This document shows, piece after piece, positions 56,596 through 64,000 of a DNA stretch of 64,000 nucleotides. The position numbers and the translations under genes are program-made. The notes under the pieces were generated by a model, which did no database searches, had not been told where the DNA came from, and was given only the letters and a program-made list of their open reading frames with translations. The DNA is from Ignatzschineria rhizosphaerae (GTDB lineage: Bacteria; Pseudomonadota; Gammaproteobacteria; Cardiobacteriales; Wohlfahrtiimonadaceae): contig NZ_CP093379.1 of the NCBI RefSeq assembly GCF_022655595.1, forward strand, positions 2,290,501 through 2,354,500. The letters are read 5' to 3'. The first letter of the stretch is position 1. Each line of letters begins with the position of its first letter.

Positions 56596-57732
56596 GTGTT
56601 AAAGCTAAAACGTTACTTATTGGTTATATTTTATGGAATTATGCTGTATGCTTTAGGATCAGTTGCTAATGCAATATGCGTGCCAACCGGATATATTGTT
56701 GGTGATACTAATAATTCATATAGGTCAGTCTTTGATTTAAATCAGGGAAAGGGGCTAGATGGAAATACCCTATTTTTTAATGTTCATTGTACTGGTTCCG
56801 GAACTATAGGTCCAATTTTACCACCTGCAGGTGACCGAGGGAATTTTATAAATGAAGTAAGAGCTTTAATGGCAGACACTAATCCTACTTCAGGTCCCAA
56901 CGATACTACTCATAATCGACTCTGGGTTCTGATTAGTACTATGACTATTGGTACTGCTACAAGCCCTGATCTATGTCCTCGTACTACTTTTGCGCCAGGT
57001 AGTGAACTGGTCAGTTCATTATCGATATACTTCTCAGGAGCAAATTCTGTTGGTTATTCTGTAGGAACTGGTAGGACACCTTATTATACTTATTCTAATA
57101 ATCAATGCCTAACAATAGGCGTTAACCATCAAAGCGATTTTATAGGAACTCGAAATTCTGCAATTGTACTTGATCCTAATGTATCGTATTATCAGCTGTT
57201 TGATCTATCTGGTACTATAGTAACTTATGCAGTAAGATATCGTACTGACCCAGATTTACCAGATCCTCAGGCTTGTATGCCTAACTATCAATATTTAGTA
57301 TCGCCTAAAAGATTTGATTTTGGTAAAGTTGATCAAACCGTTTTTAATAATGGCGGGGAGAGAGTGTCATCAGATATTGAATTTACTATTAGAAGAGCTC
57401 GTCAAAATGTTGGCACTTGTGATCAAGAAATATTGGTACCAAAGTTAACATTAACTGTAGAATCAGGCCCAACGGGATATTCTGTTGCTGGAAATAGAGT
57501 ATATCTTAATAATGGAACTTCATTGGGTATATATAGGGTGGCCCCAGGAACACAAACAGAAATTCCTTTTAGTAGTGGTGAAGTTGTCGATTTTGGTGCT
57601 TTAGGAGGGCCTTCATCAATCTTAGAGTCTACACAATTTGTCAGAGTAAAGTGGAGAGGAAATCCTGGAGAAAGGGCAGTGGTTGGTAGCCCGTGGTCTG
57701 TAGTAATGCGATATTTAATTGATATTAGATAA
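56596..57732 (+). CDS. Two-domain fimbrial tip adhesin
   Basis: 378 residues from GTG at 56596, with AAGAGG upstream. Signal peptide to about 27 (SVANA). The lectin-like N-terminal domain has Cys pairs (residues about 28, 61, 127, 171) and a linker; the pilin domain starts near YLVSPKRFDFGKVDQ and ends VVMRYLIDIR, with the alternating hydrophobic tail. It should cap the fimbria and bind a receptor; the ligand is unknown. Confidence 0.82.
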   Translation: MLKLKRYLLVIFYGIMLYALGSVANAICVPTGYIVGDTNNSYRSVFDLNQGKGLDGNTLFFNVHCTGSGTIGPILPPAGDRGNFINEVRALMADTNPTSGPNDTTHNRLWVLISTMTIGTATSPDLCPRTTFAPGSELVSSLSIYFSGANSVGYSVGTGRTPYYTYSNNQCLTIGVNHQSDFIGTRNSAIVLDPNVSYYQLFDLSGTIVTYAVRYRTDPDLPDPQACMPNYQYLVSPKRFDFGKVDQTVFNNGGERVSSDIEFTIRRARQNVGTCDQEILVPKLTLTVESGPTGYSVAGNRVYLNNGTSLGIYRVAPGTQTEIPFSSGEVVDFGALGGPSSILESTQFVRVKWRGNPGERAVVGSPWSVVMRYLIDIR

Positions 57733-57769
57733 ATGGAAATATTATAAATTTAAATTATTTTATGCTTGG

Positions 57770-57819
57770 GTGTTAAAGTAATTATCTAAAACCTCATAAG
57801 TGTTAACTTATGAGGTTTT
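57770..57819 (+). terminator. Fimbrial operon terminator made from IS481 relic
   Basis: AAAACCTCATAAG (57788-57800) pairs perfectly with CTTATGAGGTTTT (57807-57819) across TGTTAA. The preceding GTGTTAAAGTAATTATCTAA nearly matches the IS481 3' end GTGTTAAAATAATTTTCTAA, and the stem corresponds to the two arms of an IS481 segment with about 20 bp removed from the loop. Confidence 0.8.
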
Positions 57820-57820
57820 A

Positions 57821-58251
57821 TTATATATTAATAATTAAGTCATCGTTTTATAGTGTCGTAAAATTATAATCTTCCCTAAAAATAATTAGCCGGAGATATC
57901 TCTAGTTATTAACTGTGCGCTTAACCGTAAGTGTACGGTTTGAGGTTCAAACTTTTAGAGGTCTTTTGACTCAATCGGTGCCGTTTGAATCTTCATTTTA
58001 TGCTTCTAATGATGCAACCTTAGGAGTCGGAGGAACTTTAGGAATGTTCCCAGTATGGGATGCGCTAATAATGCATATACTGCCCGTATTGCTGTTAGCG
58101 TTGTATGTCCCGAAGTTAAAATCTATGTAGCAGGAGTTAGTGTGGTATATGACAATACTAATTGGTTGAGTTTTCAGCATAACAAGAACACCGCTGTCGA
58201 CAGCAACGGCAAGATCAAAGCAGCAAGTCCAATCATTAAACTCTTCACTAA
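57821..58251. other. Unrecognised decayed sequence between adhesin and IS630b
   Basis: About 430 bp, less AT-rich than the fimbrial genes at its right end. One frame at about 58055-58240 gives ARIAVSVVCPEVKIYVAGVS and a polar continuation, with no start or family. Nothing complete is encoded. Confidence 0.45.
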
Positions 58252-58933
58252 TATAGTAAAATCGGTTCAAGAAAACCCAAATAATCTAGGAAATTATGGC
58301 TTACGAAATTTCATTTAGAAAATGCATCTTAAATACTCTTGATGAGGGTAAAAGTATTACTGAAACGGCTCGTTTGTTTAATATCTCAACTTCGAGTATT
58401 AAGAAATGGCGGAAAAAAATGGCTGAGGGATCTTTAGAGGATCCTGTTCGCTGATGTAACTTTAAAAAGATTGATCCGATTCAACTCAAAGCCTATATTT
58501 TGGAACATCCTGATGCTTATCTTTCTGAAATTACTGAAGTTTTTCAATGTGCGACATCTTCTGTTCATGAAGCGCTTACTAAACTTGGCTTTAAGCATAA
58601 AAAGAAAAGTACAATTTATCGGGAACAGGATTAAAAAAAGTTAAAGCATTTTTAGAAATTATCACCAATCTTCCTCAAGAAAAAATCGTTTATTTAGATG
58701 AAACGGGCTTTGATCAATGCCTTTATCGCACGCATGGGGGAGCTTTAAAAGGCGATATAATCAAAGGTTTTGTAAGCGGCAAACGATTTCGTAGGACAAG
58801 TTTAGTAGCAGGTTTAATTCATCGAAAAATATTAATTTCCCCATTTCAATATGAGGGCACTATGGATAGTGTGCTGTTTGAATATTGTTTTACAAATCAC
58901 TTAGTACCAGAGCTACCTCAAAATAGCATTATT
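58252..58933 (+). mobile_element. IS630-family element, truncated (IS630b)
   Basis: Begins TATAGTAAAATCGGTTCAAG and matches IS630a up to the codons for LPQNSII, where IS481 copy F cuts it. It has its own damage: TGA in VRRC and TAA before the slip site. Frame disruption is partly by the natural -1 shift. Confidence 0.85.
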
Positions 58934-59803
58934 TGTTAGAAATCGGCGGGTTGTTTACACTTCAGTGTTAAAATAATTTTCTAAAACTTCATAAGGCGTT
59001 AAACCATTAATACCCTTATGAGGTTACTGTGTTGTAATAGTTCAAAAATCGTTTTAGCTTCTTTTTCCGATCATCTGAACTGATAAACTCCTCCTGATTA
59101 TGCCACATTTCCATGAGTGTTCGAATGACTCTTTCTGCTTTTCCATTCGTTTGAGGGCAAGCTGGCTTTGTAAACTTTTGATTAATCTTATGTGTTAGAC
59201 ACATTTCGACAAAGGCATGTTCTGATGTACCTTTATACTCACGCCCATTATCCGAATAGGTGCTTTCTACAGTATAGGGATACTGTTCTAACAGATCCCA
59301 TCGAAGAAATTCAGCAGCACTAAACTGTGATTTATCAGGATAAATACCGGCATAAAGTTCTCTTGAAAAATCATCAATTCCTACAAATAAATACTCTCTA
59401 GTGCGATTTTTAAGATCCCCTTTTAAAAGAGGGAGCCGTTTAGTATCCACATGGACCATCTCGCCAGGATAGTTTTTGTTATAACGTTTAGCCCTCTTTT
59501 TAAGTTTCTCTTCAATAGATTTTTCAATCTTTGCAAGACGTTTAATGCCATACTTAATTGTTCTATAACGTTCATTTTTACTAGCTAATGGCACAAACAA
59601 GTTCAATCTACCTTGTTTTAGTACTTTATAGATCGTAGGTCTGCTTACCATAAAACGCTCAGCTAGATAGGTTACGGTAAATTTTTCTTGATGATGTAAT
59701 CGCCAAATCTCTTCTCGATGAAACGGCGTTAATTTTGTTTTTCGATGGATATTCATAACAGTATTTTCTCCTAATACTGTAAACAACGCGATAAAATCCT
59801 ACA
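58934..59803 (-). mobile_element. IS481-family element, copy F (870 bp, no duplication)
   Basis: Same ends; 2 bp are missing from a T run near the transposase C-terminus. Left flank is IS630b sequence, right flank (TCATCCGC) is the feoA upstream region; they share no duplication. Confidence 0.9.
58955..59756 (-). pseudogene. IS481-family transposase, frameshifted near C-terminus (copy F)
   Basis: Matches the other copies up to LNYYNTV, then a 2-bp deletion ends it after two residues, losing about 20 C-terminal residues. It also has several substitutions (VESTYSDNG for VECTYSDNG, Tyr for Cys in LEQYPYT). The most diverged copy; probably inactive. Confidence 0.88.
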
Positions 59804-59858
59804 TCATCCGCTCTATATTTTCAGAAATAGTTCATTATATCTTCTATGAGAATATCCT

Positions 59859-60098
59859 ATGGGAACCTTAACTTTAGATCAACTCTCCCTCAATGATACC
59901 GCCCTTATCACCAAGCTTAATACCTCAAACTTAAGCTATCGTAATAAGTTATTAGCCATGGGAATTACGCCAGGATGCAAAGTCACCATTGTTCGTAAAG
60001 CCCCACTTGGTGACCCTATTCAAATTACTATTCGTGGTTTTCAGCTCTGCTTACGCAAAGCCGAGGCTTCCGGTATTCAAGTAGCCCTTGAGGATTAA
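59859..60098 (+). CDS. feoA: Ferrous iron transport protein FeoA
   Basis: 79 residues, an SH3-like FeoA domain: LLAMGITPGCKVTIVRKAPLGD, then IQITIRGFQLCLRKAEA. It is thought to interact with FeoB. Frame intact. IS481 copy F lies 55 bp upstream and may have removed the Fur-regulated promoter; I see no clear Fur box. Confidence 0.93.
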   Translation: MGTLTLDQLSLNDTALITKLNTSNLSYRNKLLAMGITPGCKVTIVRKAPLGDPIQITIRGFQLCLRKAEASGIQVALED

Positions 60099-60102
60099 TC
60101 CC

Positions 60103-62366
60103 ATGACAACAAAAACTATCGCTCTACTGGGGAATCCCAACTGTGGTAAAACAACACTTTTTAACGCACTAACAGGTAGCAATCAAAAGGTTGCAAACTG
60201 GCCTGGCGTCACTGTTGATAAGAAAACGGGAAAATTCACAATTGAAAATCAAGAGATTAATGTTGTAGATCTTCCTGGAACATATTCCTTTGAAAATAGT
60301 TTTAGCAATACCTCTCAAGATGAACTAATTGTACGTCATTATCATTAATGTCATTGATGCCTCAAATCTGCAACGAAGCCTCTATCTCACCTTCCAATTA
60401 TTAGATCTTAAACGCCCCATGATCATTGTTCTTAATATGATGGATGTGGCAAAAATGGAGGGTTATGAAATCTATACAGCACTTTTGCAAGAAAAGCTCC
60501 ATTGCCCGGTCGTTGCTGTTAGCGCTAGTCGCAAAGAGGGAATTTTAGAGCTTAAAAAGGTGATCTCTGCATACGATTCAAACCTTTACCTCAATCACCT
60601 CCCCTACAATACCTTAAACCCTACGATTACCGGTATTATTGATCATGAACTAAGGGCTTTAGCCAATCATAGTCCCTTCAATCAGATGACTCAATGGGAG
60701 CTTTTAGAGACTATTAAAAATGATGCTAACGCTCTTCAGATCACTGATTTTTCGGCAGCTGACAAAGCTTCCCTACAAACCATGCGTAATAAAATCAGCG
60801 CATTCTCGGAAGGTGAGTTCGACATTGCTTTAGCAAGCTCTCAACTGACCCACAAAATTGATAAATGGGCACTGGGTAGAATTACCGGCATTCCCCTTTT
60901 TTTACTCGTGATACTCCTCATGTTTGCTATCTCCATCAATATTGGTTCGGCATTTATTGATTTTTTGAGATCCTCTTTGCTACCATTTTTGTCGATGGTT
61001 TAGCGTAGCTTTTAGCAAGTATTCATACCCCGAATAGCTCATCGCCTTCCTCGCAAACAGAATCGGTGAAGGGATTAAAATCGTAGCCTCCTTTATCCCT
61101 GTTTTAGCAATAATGTTTTTCTTTCTTTCGCTCTTAGAAGATTCTGGCTATATGGCGCGCGCGACTATGGTGGTCGATCGAGGAATGCGCGCGATTGGCT
61201 TGCCGGGAAAAGCCTTTGTTCCGATGCTAGTTGGTTTTGGCTGTAATATTCCCACCATTATGGGAACGCGCACCTTAGAAAATCACAGAGATCGTTTAAT
61301 GTCGATCATGATGATTCCCTTCATGTCTTGTGGCGCAAGATTACCTGTTTATGCGCTATTTGCGGCAATCTTTTTCCCCAATAGCGTTGGATTTATCGTC
61401 TATTGCCTTTATCTTTTAGGTATTGTTGTTGCAATCTTAACCGGATTTGCCTTAAAATTCTCCATTTTAAAAGGTCCCAATACACCCTTTATCATGGAAT
61501 TGCCGGCATATCATTTGCCGACTATTAAAGTAATTACTCTCGCTACTTGGGAGCGTTTAAAAAGTTTTATCGTACGAGCTGGAAAAGCGATTATCATCGT
61601 TGTTACCGTACTAGGAATCCTCTATAGTTGGGGGAATGATGGCTCCTTTGGCAATGCGGATACAGAAAAATCAATGCTCTCATCTATCGGTAAAACAATT
61701 ACGCCGGCATTTGAGCCTATGGGAATTACTGAGCAAAACTGGCCGGCAACAGTGGGGATTTTTACCAGCATTTTTGCCAAAGAAGCCGTGATTGGCACCA
61801 TGAATTCCCTCTACTCAGAAGGTAGAAGTGATGAGGATTTTGATTTTTGGGAAACGGTAAAAGAAGCCTTTGTCACCATTCCTGAAAATTTAGCCGAAAT
61901 TCCTTCTCTTTTACTAGATCCTTTAGACATAAATGAACAAGTTGCCGATGGAGATTTAAGTGCCATTCAAGAAGCCCATGAAGTAGATGATGAAACCGTT
62001 ACCAAAATTCAAGCTTACTTCACCTCAGAAGCAGCCGTTATTGCCTATCTTATCTTCATTTTACTCTATACGCCATGTGTTGCGGCACTAGGGGCTGTTT
62101 ATCGAGAAGCTGGATTAAAATGGACAATTTTAGTTGCCACTTGGACCTTTATTATCGGCTGGATTTTAGCAACGGGTTATTATCAATTCCATTTACTCCT
62201 AAGCGGTTCTTCTAGCGCTACTATCTGGCTCGTGAGTTTAGCGATCGCGCTATTGGCTCTATTTATGCTATTAAGATGGATGGGAAAAGTAGAAATCTTC
62301 GCCGAAAGCCAAACAATCATTGCCTCTAGTCATGTGAAAAAATCTCCTAATAAGTGCAGTCATTAA
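60103..62366 (+). pseudogene. feoB: Ferrous iron permease FeoB, multiply disrupted
   Basis: Start at 60103 with GAGGA upstream. The G domain opens IALLGNPNCGKTTLFNALTG and DLPGTYSF; then a deletion and frameshift near 60340 precede IINVIDASNLQRSLYLTFQL and VLNMMDVAKMEG (G4). A frameshift at the T5 run near 60990, stops TAG at 61006 and 61035 (the latter where Trp is expected), and another shift between them break the gate region. The permease core resumes at 61113 with FFLSLLEDSGYMARA and continues intact to the end. At least four lesions, so decay rather than sequencing error. Confidence 0.92.
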
Positions 62367-62367
62367 G

Positions 62368-62631
62368 ATGATACTTCTTAACATTCGAGATTATATTCTC
62401 AAACAGCAGGAAATAACCTTAATAGAACTTGCTTCACACTTTCAAATTCCAGAATCTGCCATTAAAAAGATGGCAGATCATTGGCTACAAAAAAAGATCA
62501 TCGACAAAATTATCCAACAATGCGACAGCATTGGCACTTCCATTTGTGGAAATTGCGCTACTTCTTGTGCATTAAAACTAGAAGAAAAGGCATCACAAAA
62601 GCCTGTTATTCTCTATCGAGTTTGCAATTAA
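62368..62631 (+). CDS. feoC: FeoC-like transcriptional/assembly regulator
   Basis: 87 residues. A winged-helix start, LLNIRDYILKQQEITLIELA, then SAIKKMADHWLQK, and a Cys cluster CGNCATSCA typical of FeoC [4Fe-4S] candidates. Directly after feoB. Its frame is intact although feoB is not. Confidence 0.85.
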   Translation: MILLNIRDYILKQQEITLIELASHFQIPESAIKKMADHWLQKKIIDKIIQQCDSIGTSICGNCATSCALKLEEKASQKPVILYRVCN

Positions 62632-62751
62632 TCAGTTATAAACTCACTGATTCTATCTGACTCTTCATAATAGATTCATTGTCAGAAACCCAAATCGTAG
62701 GCACTTAAAGAGACTTCTTTCATCCTTTGCTCTCATCAATATAGACAATAA

Positions 62752-62786
62752 AAAATCCTGAATCAATCGAACGAGCTCAGGGTTTT
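62752..62786. terminator. Terminator between feoC and zntA-like gene
   Basis: AAAATCCTGA pairs with TCAGGGTTTT with one G-T pair; A and T on either side allow both directions. Confidence 0.75.
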
Positions 62787-62829
62787 ATTCTATTACTGAA
62801 TACCGAATAGATCTTACTAGTAATGATGC

Positions 62830-64000
62830 TTAGATCTTCTCTTTTAAAATACGAAGGCTGTTCATAATAACGAGTAAGCTTGCGCCAACATCGGCAAATA
62901 CAGCTGCCCACATACTCTCATAACCAAAAAGTATCGCAATAAAGAAGATGGCTTTAATTCCTAATGCCGCAATAATATTTTGTTTAATCAATCTCACTGT
63001 TTTACGTGAAACATCCACAAAAAATGGGAGCTTTGCTAAGTCATCATCCATGATGGCGACATTTGCAGTTTCAATAGAGACATCACTACCAATCGCGCCC
63101 ATCGCAAAACCAACATCCGCTTGGGCTAGCGCCGGCGCATCGTTAATACCATCTCCAATCATTCCAATCGCCTGTTTCCCCACTTGATGACTAGCGAGAA
63201 TCGTGAGTTTATCTTCCGGTAAAAGTGCACCATGAGCTTCTTCAATTCCGATCTCTTTCGCCACATGATTTACTGCTCCCACATGATCGCCAGAGAGAAG
63301 GATTGGTTGAATACCTTGCACTTTTAACTCATTGAGGGAAGCTTTTGCATTCTTTTTAATGGGGTCTGCCACTGTAAAGATCGCCCGCACCTTCCCTTGA
63401 TAACCAAAGATCGTTAAACTTGCGCCCATCTTTTCAATACATTCAAGCTCAACCTCAACTAAACTCAAATCAATATTGTTAGTCTGCATCATTTTGCGGT
63501 TACCTAGCAGAAGAAGCTCAGCATCTACCCACCCTTTCGTCCCATGCCCAGCTACCGCAGCAAAATCATCGACATTGATAAAGGTAACATCACTCCCAGC
63601 GACAATCGCTTTTGAGATCGGGTGATCTGAACGTGAAGCAAGGCTTAGCGCTAAACGCTCCAATAATTCGTCAGCTATCTCAAGTTTCTCGCCCTCTTCT
63701 GAGAAATAGAGTACTTCGCTTAAAACGGGTTTGCCGATTGTTAAAGTCCCGGTTTTATCAAATGAGATATGCGTTAAATGCGCTCCTTTTTCAATAAACT
63801 CGCCCCCTTTTACTAAAATACCATGACGCGCAAGCTGCGTTAAGGCACTTACTACCGCAACAGGCGTTGAGATTACTAAAGCACACGGACAAGCAATAAT
63901 AAGAACAACAAGCGCTTTATAGATAGACTCAGACCACGTCAGATCAAACATTGGTGATATCACTGCGATCAAAATCGCCACCACAAAAACAATAGGCGTA
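62830..64000 (-). CDS. zntA: ZntA/CadA-like P1B-type metal ATPase, N-terminus outside window
   Basis: About 389 residues are visible and the frame runs off the window. CPCALVISTPVAVVS is the metal-binding CPC helix; DKTGTLTIGKP carries the phosphorylated Asp; HPISKAI the HP motif; GDGINDAPALAQADVG the hinge. The C-terminal pair of helices ends LLVIMNSLRILKEK. Exports zinc, cadmium or lead by family; the metal cannot be told without the N-terminal domain. Confidence 0.9.
   Translation of the reverse strand, partial: TPIVFVVAILIAVISPMFDLTWSESIYKALVVLIIACPCALVISTPVAVVSALTQLARHGILVKGGEFIEKGAHLTHISFDKTGTLTIGKPVLSEVLYFSEEGEKLEIADELLERLALSLASRSDHPISKAIVAGSDVTFINVDDFAAVAGHGTKGWVDAELLLLGNRKMMQTNNIDLSLVEVELECIEKMGASLTIFGYQGKVRAIFTVADPIKKNAKASLNELKVQGIQPILLSGDHVGAVNHVAKEIGIEEAHGALLPEDKLTILASHQVGKQAIGMIGDGINDAPALAQADVGFAMGAIGSDVSIETANVAIMDDDLAKLPFFVDVSRKTVRLIKQNIIAALGIKAIFFIAILFGYESMWAAVFADVGASLLVIMNSLRILKEKI

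Overview
The window is AT-rich gammaproteobacterial chromosome. Evidence is the dnaN-recF-gyrB cluster, ffh beside a ypjD-type gene, lolA-rarA, a qseBC-like two-component system beside a ygiW-type gene, feoABC, tatC and a chaperone-usher fimbrial operon. The gene mix and heavy insertion-sequence load would fit an Ignatzschineria/Cardiobacteriales-like host. That placement is an impression from gene content, not a measurement.

Layout. 1-0.6 kb: end of an IS3-family element. 0.67-4.1 kb: a probable qseB/qseC regulon with a ygiW-like BOF protein and a histidine-rich secreted protein; four identically spaced CTTAA direct repeats sit beside the genes. 4.2-5.1 kb: the C-terminal part of a multidrug MFS transporter, cut off by an 872-bp IS481-family element. 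6.0-11.9 kb: a truncated Tn7-like transposon (tniQ fragment, tnsC, tnsB, tnsA, a small ribbon-helix-helix gene and a divergent RHH+HTH regulator). It ends in five tandem 20-bp repeats that look like TnsB sites, immediately after the gyrB stop codon. 11.9-16.5 kb: gyrB, recF, dnaN; dnaA is not next to dnaN. 16.8-25.3 kb: housekeeping genes (gamma-carbonic anhydrase, pheA, folB, HAD phosphatase, dadA), with a GNAT gene split by an IS5-family element and an alpha/beta hydrolase broken by a frameshift. 25.6-32.2 kb: a small lipoprotein gene, a decayed IS3 element, an alanine/sodium symporter, mgsA and a membrane-protein pseudogene split by IS481. 32.5-47.2 kb: mostly intact core genes (OPT transporter, sppA, ffh, ypjD, tatC, gltX, osmC-like, rarA, lolA, gltS, gph, yjdM). 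47.3-59.8 kb: an accessory island with three IS481 copies, IS630 and IS5 relics, MITE-like elements and a complete fimbrial operon (major pilin, usher, chaperone, two-domain adhesin). 59.8-64 kb: feoA, a multiply broken feoB, feoC and the C-terminal part of a ZntA-like ATPase that runs off the window.

Themes. One IS481-family element occurs six times (872 bp in four copies, 876 and 870 bp in two). Two copies have clean 7-bp target duplications and one an imperfect duplication. Three have none and join unrelated genes, which points to deletion or inversion by recombination between copies. A palindromic word, TGCCGGCA with core GCCGGC, is strongly over-represented in core DNA, forms inverted pairs acting as terminators, and is missing from the Tn7-like element and the fimbrial genes; it is a candidate DNA-uptake or chromosome-organising word. 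The best candidates for something undescribed are the Tn7-like element sited at the 3' end of gyrB and this repeated word.
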